DNA of 64,000 nucleotides. Source: an uncultured Paracoccaceae bacterium (GTDB taxonomy: Bacteria; Pseudomonadota; Alphaproteobacteria; Rhodobacterales; Rhodobacteraceae). Positions 18,693 to 27,289 of this stretch are shown here, piece after piece. The DNA lies in assembly GCA_947500005.1 (NCBI GenBank), contig CANMQJ010000016.1:1-64000 (forward strand). Reading direction: 5' to 3'. Under the pieces are notes generated by a model. It had not been told where the DNA came from. It saw nothing but the letters and a program-made list of their open reading frames with translations, and did not search any database. Positions within the stretch are counted from its first letter, which is position 1. Every line of letters begins with the position of its first letter. A program made the position numbers and the translations under genes.

Positions 18693-19819
18693 AACCGGTC
18701 CGGCTGACGACGCTCCGGCTGGAGAAATCCGCCGACATCATGCGCCTGCGCGAGGTCGGCATGGCCATCACCACCAAACTTGGCTTCGCCACCTTCGAAC
18801 GCACCCGCACCGTCACCGCGATGATCGAGATGGGACGCAACGCGATCGAACACGGGCATCGCGGCCGCGCCACATTCGCCCTGTCCGAGGTGCTGGGCCG
18901 CACCGCCATCCAGTTCACCGTGCTCGACCAGGGCCGCGGCATCCCCGAGGACGCGCTCAAGGGCAAGCCCGGCACTGGCCAGGGGCTTGGCCTCGGCCTG
19001 CGCGGCGCCCAGCGCATCGCCTTTTCCTTCGATGTCGAAAGTGGCGCCGAGGGCACCAGGATCGAGGCCGTCTTCCGCCCCTCCGCCATGCACCGCCTGA
19101 CCGACGCGCTGGTGGCCGAGGTGACCGAGGTCATCACCACCATCGACGACTCCGATCCCACAGCCGCGCTCACCGAACAGAACCGTGAACTGCTCGAGGC
19201 GCTGGCCGAACGCGATCTGCTGATGCAGGAATTGCACCATCGCGTCGGCAACAACCTGACCCTGATCGGTGCGCTGATCCGCATGACCGCCACGCAGTCG
19301 GGCAGCGCCGAGACGAAACAGGCCCTGCTGGAACTCGACACGCGCGTCTCCTCGCTCGCCAAGGCGCATGAGCTGATGCAGCAGGCCGCCAAGGAGGGCA
19401 CCGTGCCCGCCGGCAAGCTGCTCGAGGATGTGGCGCTGAACACCGAACGCGCCTTCAACACCGCAGGGCGACAGGTCAGGATCACCGTGAACTGTCCGCC
19501 CCTCGAACTCGACGGGCGCGTCGCGGTGGATATCGGCCTCATCGTGGGCGAGCTGATCACCAACGCCTACAAACATGCTTTCGAGGGCCGTTGCGAGGGC
19601 ACCATCACCGTCACGCTCGCCGAGGCCGAAGAGGGCGGGCTCGACCTCGTCGTGACCGATGACGGGGTGGGCCTTGCCGCGGATGCCGAACGCCCCGAAC
19701 GCTCCGACTCGCTGGGCTGGCGTCTCATCCGCACGCTGGTCTTCCAGAACGACGGTACGCTTTCGGTCGAAAGCGAGGGCGGCATGACCGTCCGCATCCA
19801 CCTCATCCCGGCAGAGTAG
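18689..19819 (+). CDS. Sensor histidine kinase with N-terminal RsbT-like GHKL domain and C-terminal HisKA_2/HATPase
   Basis: N-term MIEMGRNAIEHGHRGR/DQGRGIPEDALKGKPGTGQGLGLGLRGAQRI; then ELHHRVGNNLTLIGALIRM H-box and LIVGELITNAYKHAF ... VTDDGVGL. Confidence 0.87.
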   Translation: MKPVRLTTLRLEKSADIMRLREVGMAITTKLGFATFERTRTVTAMIEMGRNAIEHGHRGRATFALSEVLGRTAIQFTVLDQGRGIPEDALKGKPGTGQGLGLGLRGAQRIAFSFDVESGAEGTRIEAVFRPSAMHRLTDALVAEVTEVITTIDDSDPTAALTEQNRELLEALAERDLLMQELHHRVGNNLTLIGALIRMTATQSGSAETKQALLELDTRVSSLAKAHELMQQAAKEGTVPAGKLLEDVALNTERAFNTAGRQVRITVNCPPLELDGRVAVDIGLIVGELITNAYKHAFEGRCEGTITVTLAEAEEGGLDLVVTDDGVGLAADAERPERSDSLGWRLIRTLVFQNDGTLSVESEGGMTVRIHLIPAE

Positions 19820-19850
19820 GACCGGCGTCACCGAACGCTGCGCACCTCTT

Positions 19851-20465
19851 TCAGGCTCCCCGCCGCCGCGCCAACCGCCAGACCCGCAGGTCGATCAGCA
19901 CCCGCACCAGCGCCGCGACGACCAGCAGGCACAGCACCAGCTTGGACACCGTTCCCATCGTCCCTTCGATCAGCACCGCGTGCACCACGCTTGTCACCAC
20001 CACCAGCGCAACCGCCGCGCTGTGCCCGATCCGCCAGGCGCGCGGCCGCAACCGGTCGCGCAGAACCGCCAGCAAGGCGGCGGCGAACACGCCCCACATG
20101 GCGATCACGCCCCAGTCGGAAAACGGTGTCGGCGAGGTGAAGGTCAGCGCATCCACCACGTCCGGGGGGCTGGTGATCCACAGCCCCGCAACGTGGACGA
20201 TGACGGCCAGGACCAGACCCGCGCCCACGACCCGGTGGACAAGCCGCCCCCGGCGCACCGGCAACCCCGGCAGGTATCCCCCCGCCAGCAAGGGCTGGAT
20301 CAGCAGCAGCCCCAGCGCCACGATGCCGGCAAACCCGGCCACGACATAGACGGGCTGGCGCCATTGCAGCAGCGGGCTCGCGGCGGCGATGCCCAGAGGC
20401 ACCACGATGGCCGCCGCCACGGCCAGCCAGACCGACACCGCCCTGAGGCCGGGCATTGCCGTCAA
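19851..20465 (-). CDS. Ferric reductase-like transmembrane protein
   Basis: Hydrophobic multi-TM protein with His residues in TM segments (GRLVHRVVGAGLVLAVIVHVAGLW, GHSAAVALVVVTSVVHAVLIEGT). Confidence 0.7.
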   Translation of the reverse strand: MTAMPGLRAVSVWLAVAAAIVVPLGIAAASPLLQWRQPVYVVAGFAGIVALGLLLIQPLLAGGYLPGLPVRRGRLVHRVVGAGLVLAVIVHVAGLWITSPPDVVDALTFTSPTPFSDWGVIAMWGVFAAALLAVLRDRLRPRAWRIGHSAAVALVVVTSVVHAVLIEGTMGTVSKLVLCLLVVAALVRVLIDLRVWRLARRRGA

Positions 20466-20950
20466 GCGGGCCGAAGCACGAAATCGGCGCTCAGGCTCGT
20501 GTCGCTTGCGCTGCGCATCACCGGACGCAGGAACACCGTCTCGAACTCCCCGCTGTCATAGGCAAGATGGCCGTGCGGCTGGCCAAAGGCCGGCACGATC
20601 TGCGGCATCTCCAGCCGGAATTCGCCATTTGCATCGGTCAGTGTCGCCCCGTGGCTCTGCGGATCGCGCTCGTGCCCCTCGGTGGTATGCGCCCAGATCT
20701 GGATGCGCTGACCGGCCAGCGGGGCCCCGTCGCCGGCGCGGCGCACGGTCCCGGTCATCCAGAACCCGCCGCCGCCGATCCGCTCGACGATGGGCGCGCC
20801 GGGGCGATAGTTGTTGGCCCCGCCCCGCATCGACGGCGTGGGCGCGACACCCTGCGCGCGGGCGGGAACGATCAACCCGCTCGCGCCCGTGGCCACCACC
20901 GAGGCGGCGGCGACAAGCAAACTGCGGCGGGTGGGTGCGGTCAAGGTCAT
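20462..20950 (-). CDS. Tat-signal intradiol dioxygenase-like protein
   Basis: TRRSLLVAAASVVATG Tat-like signal; GQRIQIWAHTTEGHERD ... GEFRLEMPQIVPAFGQPHGHLAYDSG. Confidence 0.75.
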   Translation of the reverse strand: MTLTAPTRRSLLVAAASVVATGASGLIVPARAQGVAPTPSMRGGANNYRPGAPIVERIGGGGFWMTGTVRRAGDGAPLAGQRIQIWAHTTEGHERDPQSHGATLTDANGEFRLEMPQIVPAFGQPHGHLAYDSGEFETVFLRPVMRSASDTSLSADFVLRPA

Positions 20951-21132
20951 GTCGGTTCCTCCTGCCAGTCAAAGGACGGTCCGACCAAGATCGTGGCCGG
21001 ACAGGGGGGGGGCGGGTCGCGCGGTCATCCGCGCACCGCTTTCGGGAAAAGATAATGCACCCGGCGCACAGGGCGAACCTTGCCCACAATTTCGTGAACG
21101 CTGGTTTCCGGCGCGCGGCATCCCCCCCGGGA

Positions 21133-21148
21133 CGTTTTGTACAAAACG
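21133..21148. promoter_or_regulatory. Perfect palindrome CGTTTTGTACAAAACG, candidate operator
   Basis: 16-bp perfect dyad; half-site ACAAAACGGTCAAA at 21141-21154 recurs at 21173-21186. Confidence 0.5.
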
Positions 21149-21189
21149 GTCAAACCGCCCCGGAAACGCGGCACAAAACGGTCAAAACC

Positions 21190-23376
21190 CTACTGCAGAA
21201 GACCCGCGAGCACCTTGTCCGGTGTCGCCGGCAGATCGCGGATGCGCACGCCGCAGGCATGGTGGATCGCGTTCAGAACCGCCGCCCCCGCGCCGCAGAT
21301 GCCCAGTTCCCCGATACCCTTGGCCTGCATCGGGCCGGCCCAGGGATCGCGCTCCTCGACGAAATGAACCTCCAGCGGGGGCACGTCGGCATTGACCGGG
21401 ACATGGTATTCGGCAAGGTCGCGATTGACCATCCGGCCAGTGCGCCGGTCATGGGTCACGCCTTCGGTCAGGGCCATTCCGATTCCCCAGATCATCCCGC
21501 CATGGCATTGAGAACGCGCGGTTTTTTCGTTCAGAATGCGCCCCGCCGCAAAACATCCCAACATCCGCCTCACACGGGTTTCACCGGTCACGTCGTTCAC
21601 CGCGACCTCGGCGAAATGGGCGCCGTAGGTCGATTGCATGACCTCCTCCAGCGCGTCGCCGGGCTTTACGTGGCCGTGGCCGACAAGGCTCTCGCCACCC
21701 AAGATCTCCTCCAGCGGCTGCGTGACGTTCCCGCAGGTCGCCTGCCCGTCCTTCAGCGTCAACTCCGCCTCGTCACATCCCATCGCATCCGCGATCCGCT
21801 GCCGCAACTCCATCGCCGCCAGCCACACCGCCGACCCCGTCGACGCCGCCCCCCACGATCCGCCGGAGCCCGATCCGGGCGGCAGGTCGGTGTCCCCCAG
21901 ACGGGTTTCGACCTTGTCGGCGGGAAGGCCCAGAAGCTCGCCGGCGATCTGGGTCAGGATCGCGTAAGTACCTGTTCCGATGTCGGTTTGATCAGTTTCA
22001 ACGACCGCGCCGCCGGCCGTCAGGCGCACCCGCGCCTGGGCCTCGGAGAGGATGTTCACGCGGAAAGCCGCAGCCATGCCGGTGCCGATCCACCACTCAC
22101 CCTCGCGGCGCGCGCGCAGCTCGGGGTCCCGGTCGAACCAGCCGAACCGCTCTGCCCCCTCACGCAGGGTCGGCTCCAGCATGTGCGAAGAGAACGGTAT
22201 GCCCTGTTCGGGATCCTTCTCGGGGATGTTGCGCAGGCGCAGCTCCACGGGGTCCATCCCGGCAGCGCAGGCCAGTTCATCCATCGCGGCTTCGAAGGTC
22301 GTGACACCCACCGCCTCGCCGGGCGCACGGACGGATCCGGCGGCAGGCCGGTGAATCCGCGCAACCTCTTTGCGAATAAGCCGATTTTCCGCCGGATAGG
22401 CGAAGTGCGTGCCTTGCGTCACCGGCTCGGAAAACGGCTCGTCCGGCAGGTTCGAGACCAGCACCTCATGCCCGAGACCCGTCAGCCGCCCGTCGCCGTC
22501 GGCGGCCAGACGGATATGCTGGCGCGTCTCCGAGCGGCGGGTGACGACCTCGAACATCTGGCGGCGGTGCAGCACGACGCGCACCGGGCGGCCAAGCTCC
22601 CTGGCGGCGATGGCTGCGGCTACTGCCTCGGGCGAGATGCCCAGCTTGGAGCCGAAGCCGCCCCCGACGTAAGGCGACAGAAGCCTGACGTTTTCCGAAT
22701 CGATGCCGAGGCAGTCGGCCAGTTCGTTTCGGTTGTATTTCAGCATCTGGAGCGAAGCGCGCACCGTCACCTTGTCCCCGTCCCACCAGGCGACGGCGGC
22801 ATGAGGCTCCATCGGCGCGCTGGTCATCGAGGGGGTGGTATAGACCGCATCGACCGTGTGCGCGGCGCTGGCCATGGCCTTGTCCAGATCGCCCCGGACA
22901 AAGCGGTTGCCCTCGGATTCCTCCGTTTCGACCGCCTGCGGATCGATGGGGCCTTCCTCGCCCGACAGGCCCAGCTTGACCGATTGGGCGGCATGGCGCG
23001 CAGCCTCGAAGCTTTCGGCCACGACCAGCGCGACGGCCTGCCCGGCATAGGCTGCGTGGTCCACCCCCTGCACGGGCGCTTCGTCCATCGTGCCCTGGGC
23101 CGCATTGCGGACCATTCGCGGGTCGTGGATCACGGCCAGCACTCCGGGCATGTCGCGTATTTCGGCTTCGTTCGAAAGGGTTACATCACCCTGTGCCGGG
23201 GCGCTGACCAGCATGCCGAAGGTACAGTTCCCGGGCAGATCCTCGGCCGCGTAGAGGGCCTCTCCGGTGACCTTCAAGAGCCCCTCGGGCCGGTCCATCG
23301 GCGTGCCCAAGATGCCCTGCGCCAGATCGTCGGCGCGGTTTTTACTCTTTCCATCGACCTTCATATCAAGGCTCAT
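21190..23376 (-). CDS. Xanthine dehydrogenase/aldehyde oxidoreductase family, molybdopterin-binding subunit
   Basis: [22 protein letters not shown]-type start, [24 protein letters not shown]-type C-term; ATG 23376. Confidence 0.93.
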   Translation of the reverse strand: MSLDMKVDGKSKNRADDLAQGILGTPMDRPEGLLKVTGEALYAAEDLPGNCTFGMLVSAPAQGDVTLSNEAEIRDMPGVLAVIHDPRMVRNAAQGTMDEAPVQGVDHAAYAGQAVALVVAESFEAARHAAQSVKLGLSGEEGPIDPQAVETEESEGNRFVRGDLDKAMASAAHTVDAVYTTPSMTSAPMEPHAAVAWWDGDKVTVRASLQMLKYNRNELADCLGIDSENVRLLSPYVGGGFGSKLGISPEAVAAAIAARELGRPVRVVLHRRQMFEVVTRRSETRQHIRLAADGDGRLTGLGHEVLVSNLPDEPFSEPVTQGTHFAYPAENRLIRKEVARIHRPAAGSVRAPGEAVGVTTFEAAMDELACAAGMDPVELRLRNIPEKDPEQGIPFSSHMLEPTLREGAERFGWFDRDPELRARREGEWWIGTGMAAAFRVNILSEAQARVRLTAGGAVVETDQTDIGTGTYAILTQIAGELLGLPADKVETRLGDTDLPPGSGSGGSWGAASTGSAVWLAAMELRQRIADAMGCDEAELTLKDGQATCGNVTQPLEEILGGESLVGHGHVKPGDALEEVMQSTYGAHFAEVAVNDVTGETRVRRMLGCFAAGRILNEKTARSQCHGGMIWGIGMALTEGVTHDRRTGRMVNRDLAEYHVPVNADVPPLEVHFVEERDPWAGPMQAKGIGELGICGAGAAVLNAIHHACGVRIRDLPATPDKVLAGLLQ

Positions 23377-24347
23377 AACGTGGCCTCCTCGAGAACGGCC
23401 CGCAGCGCACGGCGCGCGAGGGGGAGTTTGAATTCGGTGCCCTCCTGCGGCTGCGCACCTTGCAACAGGATGTCGGCCGCTTCGTCGAAAAGGTCCGCCG
23501 AGGGTTCCGCCCCGGCCAGCAACGCATCGACCTCGACATCCCGCCACGGCATCGGAGCGAGCCCGCCAAAGGCGACCGAGGCATGGGAGATCCGGCCCTC
23601 TTCCATCTCGATCACAGCGGCGACCGAGACGAGTGCAAAGGCGTAAGAGGCCCGGTCGCGCACCTTGCGATAGACTTGGCGCGTGCCCTTGGGGGCGGGC
23701 AGCCAGACCGAGGTGATGAGGTCGCCAGGCTCCAGCACGGTCTCGATATGCGGCGTGTCCCCGGGCAGGCAATAGAACCTGTCCATCTCATAGGCCTTGG
23801 CTGGCCCGTCCTGCGGCTGCACCTCGATCCGGGCGTCAAGGGCGCGCATGGCCACCGCCATGTCGGAAGGGTGCAGCGCGATGCAATGTTCCGAGGTTCC
23901 GAGGATCGCATGATTGCGCGTCTCGCCCCCGATCGCAGCGCAGCCGGCACCGGGGCTGCGCTTGTTGCAGGCGCTGTCGGTGTCGTAGAAATACGGGCAG
24001 CGCGTGCGTTGCAGCAGGTTGCCGCCGGTTGTCGCCTTGTTGCGCAATTGACCGCTGGCCCCCGCCAGGAGAGCGCGGGACAGGACGGGATAGTCCTGCC
24101 GGATCCGTGCATCCGCCGCCAGATCGCTGTTGGTGACGGTGGCGCCGACGCGCAACCCGCCATCGCTTTCTTCGATCCGGTCGAGGCCGAGGCGGTTGAT
24201 GTCCACCAGCTCGCCGGGTGCCATCACCTCGAGCTTCATCAGATCGACCAGGTTGGTGCCGCCTGCGATGAACTGCGCCTCGGGGGCGAAAGCGGCTGCG
24301 CAGGCGTCCGAGACGTTTTCGGCACGGGTGTAATCGAAGGGCCTCAT
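23373..24347 (-). CDS. Xanthine dehydrogenase family, FAD-binding subunit (PaoB/YagS-like)
   Basis: [51 protein letters not shown] Cys cluster; ATG 24347. Confidence 0.93.
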   Translation of the reverse strand: MRPFDYTRAENVSDACAAAFAPEAQFIAGGTNLVDLMKLEVMAPGELVDINRLGLDRIEESDGGLRVGATVTNSDLAADARIRQDYPVLSRALLAGASGQLRNKATTGGNLLQRTRCPYFYDTDSACNKRSPGAGCAAIGGETRNHAILGTSEHCIALHPSDMAVAMRALDARIEVQPQDGPAKAYEMDRFYCLPGDTPHIETVLEPGDLITSVWLPAPKGTRQVYRKVRDRASYAFALVSVAAVIEMEEGRISHASVAFGGLAPMPWRDVEVDALLAGAEPSADLFDEAADILLQGAQPQEGTEFKLPLARRALRAVLEEATL

Positions 24348-24844
24348 GCGCGTTCTCCCGCCTGGCGGATCGCCGCGTTGATGCCGGGATAGCATGAGCA
24401 GCGACAGATATTGCCGCTCATCCGCTCGGATATTTCCGCCTCGGTCAGGCCGTATTCGCCTTCGAGCGTTTCGCTGACATGGCTGGGCCACCCTTCGGCA
24501 AGCTCCTGCAACATGCCGGTGGCCGAGCAGAGTTGCCCGGGCGTGCAATACCCGCATTGAAACCCGTCATGTTCGACAAATGCCTGTTGCAGCTCGCCGG
24601 GTTTGCCGTTGGCCAGACCTTCGACAGTGGTGATCTCGTCGCCGTCATGCATGACCGCGAGCGACAGACAGGAATTGATGCGCCGCCCGTTCACCAGAAC
24701 GGTACAGGCCCCGCACTGGCCGTGATCGCAGCCCTTTTTAGAGCCGGTGAGATCGAGGTGAACGCGCAGCGCGTCGAGCAGGGTCACGCGAGGGTCCAGC
24801 TCAAGCTGTCTCTCCGTGCCGTTGACGGTCAGGGTGAGGGTCAT
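24344..24844 (-). CDS. (2Fe-2S)-binding subunit of the molybdenum hydroxylase
   Basis: [24 protein letters not shown] ... [13 protein letters not shown] ... CRCSCYPGI. Confidence 0.95.
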   Translation of the reverse strand: MTLTLTVNGTERQLELDPRVTLLDALRVHLDLTGSKKGCDHGQCGACTVLVNGRRINSCLSLAVMHDGDEITTVEGLANGKPGELQQAFVEHDGFQCGYCTPGQLCSATGMLQELAEGWPSHVSETLEGEYGLTEAEISERMSGNICRCSCYPGINAAIRQAGERA

Positions 24845-24922
24845 GGTGGCTCCGTTATGGCTGATTGCGGCGAACCGGTTCGGGGGGCCAACCCGGTTGG
24901 CGCGAGGATTGTTCCCTCGGTC

Positions 24923-26338
24923 TCAGGACCCGCTTTGCAGATCGCCGGGCAATGGATCGTCGTCACGCTGCCACGGACCCTCCTGCCCGGTCTGGGCGCA
25001 GATCTGGCGCAGCGCGGTCTGCAACCCTTCGGCCAGGGTCGGGTGATAGAAGGGCAGATCAAGCGCTTCGGTCGCGGTGGCCCCGCATTGCATGGCCCAG
25101 GCCAGCAGATGCGCCAGATGCTCGGCCCCCGGCGCGCACAGCGCCGCCCCCGTTAGCTTGCCCTCGGCTCCGGTAGCGTGGATATGGCAGATGCCATGCG
25201 CCTGCCCCATCGTGCGCGCACGACCTTGGTTGCCGAAATCCACCTCGCCGCTAAGGCAGTCCTCGCGGCTGTCGGGCAGGACCCCGACGATCGCGGTCTC
25301 GGGCCGGGTGAAGGTGATGGCCAAGGGCACCTTGCGCACGGCGCGTGCCACGTCGGGCCATGTCGCGGCATTCCTTCCGGCGATGGTTCCCTCGTCGGAT
25401 GCCTCGTGCAGAACGGGGCGGTCGGCATTCGCGTCGCCAGCGATGAAAACCGCCGCTTCGCCGCATTGCATCGTTGCTGGATCGAAGACGGGCGTTCCGT
25501 GATCGTCGAGATCCAGTCCGGCCTTCTCAAGATCGAGACCGTCGAGACTGGGAGGGCGACCGGCTGCCACAAGCAGACGCTCGAACACCGCCGAATTGCC
25601 CGACCAGTTCAGACGCACACCGCCCGGGTCCGGTTCCGCCTCGGCTTCGGTGTTGAGATGAATGGAGAATTCGCGGGTCAGCGCACCATAGAGACTGCCA
25701 CTTTGCGCCTTGGGCAGGCCGGCGATCAGGCCCGTCCCCTCGAAGACCTCCACATGCACGTCGAGCCGGGCGAGAGCCTGTGCGAGTTCCAGTCCCAGAG
25801 GCCCGGCCCCGATCACGCCGACGGAAGCAGGAAGATCCTCCAGATCAAACAGGGTTTCATTGGTCAGAACCCTGTCGGACACCGAGGCAAACGCCCCCGG
25901 AAGCGCTGCGGATGATCCGGTTGCGATAACCACGGCGCGTGCCTCGACCGTGTCGCCATTGTCGAGCGTCAGCTTTCCCGGTTCCTCGAACCGGGCGCGG
26001 GCGGTCAGGCAGGTCCCCTCGGGCAGTTGTGCGATGGAGGCGCGAACACCGGCGACGAAATCGTCGCGCAGCGCGCGCAGACGCTCGAACACAGCGGGCC
26101 CTTCGATGCGTGGCGTGGCCCTGATGCCGAAGCGATCGGCCCCGCGCGCGGCCTGCGCCGCGTCGGCGGCGGCGATCAGCAGTTTCGAGGGCATGCAGCC
26201 CACCGTGGCGCAGGTCGTGCCGGCAAAGACGGGGTCGATCAGCAGGGTTCGCGCCCCGGCCTCGCGCGCATGGCGTTCGGCCGCAAGCCCGGCGGTTCCG
26301 GCGCCGATCACGGCGACATCGGTCTGGTGGAGCGTCAT
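24923..26338 (-). CDS. Dihydrolipoyl dehydrogenase-like pyridine nucleotide-disulfide oxidoreductase
   Basis: VIGAGTAGLAAERHA, TTCATVGCMPSK redox pair, GVIGAGPLGLELAQ, HPTLAEGLQ. Confidence 0.9.
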   Translation of the reverse strand: MTLHQTDVAVIGAGTAGLAAERHAREAGARTLLIDPVFAGTTCATVGCMPSKLLIAAADAAQAARGADRFGIRATPRIEGPAVFERLRALRDDFVAGVRASIAQLPEGTCLTARARFEEPGKLTLDNGDTVEARAVVIATGSSAALPGAFASVSDRVLTNETLFDLEDLPASVGVIGAGPLGLELAQALARLDVHVEVFEGTGLIAGLPKAQSGSLYGALTREFSIHLNTEAEAEPDPGGVRLNWSGNSAVFERLLVAAGRPPSLDGLDLEKAGLDLDDHGTPVFDPATMQCGEAAVFIAGDANADRPVLHEASDEGTIAGRNAATWPDVARAVRKVPLAITFTRPETAIVGVLPDSREDCLSGEVDFGNQGRARTMGQAHGICHIHATGAEGKLTGAALCAPGAEHLAHLLAWAMQCGATATEALDLPFYHPTLAEGLQTALRQICAQTGQEGPWQRDDDPLPGDLQSGS

Positions 26339-26467
26339 GGAAGTCCTCGTTCAGGTATGTCGTGGAACAAACCCCTGCGCTGTGCGTGGGTTCCGCCCAG
26401 CCATGAAACCAACTGCGCCGCGCCCGCGTTGGCCTTGCGTCTTTCGTGCTGAGAGGTTCTGCAAGCC

Positions 26468-27289
26468 ATGGCATCCCGTGCAATCTGGAAAGGACAGCTT
26501 CGCCTGTCGCTGGTGTCGATCCCGGTGGAGATCCACTCGGCCCGGGAATCGAGCCGCAAGATTTCATTCCGGCAGATTCACAAGCCTTCGGGAAAGCCCG
26601 TGCGCTATCAGAAGATGGTGCCCGGGGTCGGACCCGTCGAAACCGATGAGATCATGAAGGGATATGAGACCGACAACGGCGAATATGTTCTGATCGAACC
26701 TGCGGATCTGGACGCCATCAAGCTGGAGACGAAGAAGACGCTGGAACTGGTGCAGTTCGTCGACGCCTCGGAGATCGCCCCGATCTGGTTCGACCGGCCC
26801 TATTACCTGGTGCCCACCGACGACCTGGCAGAGGACGCCTATCGCGTGGTACGGGATGCCCTGCGCCAGACGCGGAAGACCGGGCTGGGCCAGCTGACGA
26901 TGCGAGGCAAGGAATACCTGTGTGCGATACGCCCCTGCGGCGACGGTCTGCTGCTGGAGACACTGCATTACGAGGAAGACCTGCGTTCTGCCGAGCCGCT
27001 CTTTTCCTCCATCGCGGACGAGGCGGCCGACGAGGAATTGCTCGAGGTCGCGACACAGCTGATCGAACGCAAGACCGCACCCTTCGACGCCACCGCCTTC
27101 GAGGACAGCTATGCCAGCGCCTTGAACGAGCTGGTCCAGAGCAAGGTCAAGAACCGCAAGACACCGCGCGCCAAGAGCTCCGATACCGACAAGAGCGATG
27201 AGACCAACGTGGTCGACCTGATGGACGCGCTCAAGAAAAGCCTGAAAGATACGCCCAAGAAGCGCAGCACCCGGAAGAAAGCCTCGTGA
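26468..27289 (+). CDS. ku: NHEJ Ku protein
   Basis: MASRAIWKGQLRLSLVSIPVEIHSARES ... ISFRQIHKPSGKPVRYQKMVPG. Confidence 0.95.
   Translation: MASRAIWKGQLRLSLVSIPVEIHSARESSRKISFRQIHKPSGKPVRYQKMVPGVGPVETDEIMKGYETDNGEYVLIEPADLDAIKLETKKTLELVQFVDASEIAPIWFDRPYYLVPTDDLAEDAYRVVRDALRQTRKTGLGQLTMRGKEYLCAIRPCGDGLLLETLHYEEDLRSAEPLFSSIADEAADEELLEVATQLIERKTAPFDATAFEDSYASALNELVQSKVKNRKTPRAKSSDTDKSDETNVVDLMDALKKSLKDTPKKRSTRKKAS

Noticed and set aside
21986-21999. TTGATCAGTTTCAA resembling an FNR box
   Set aside because: Inside the molybdenum hydroxylase coding region and one mismatch from consensus.
26364-26390. GGAAC-N16-CGTGG resembling an EcfG promoter before ku
   Set aside because: The -10 element is a poor match (CGTT expected) and many Rhodobacteraceae lack EcfG; not supportable.
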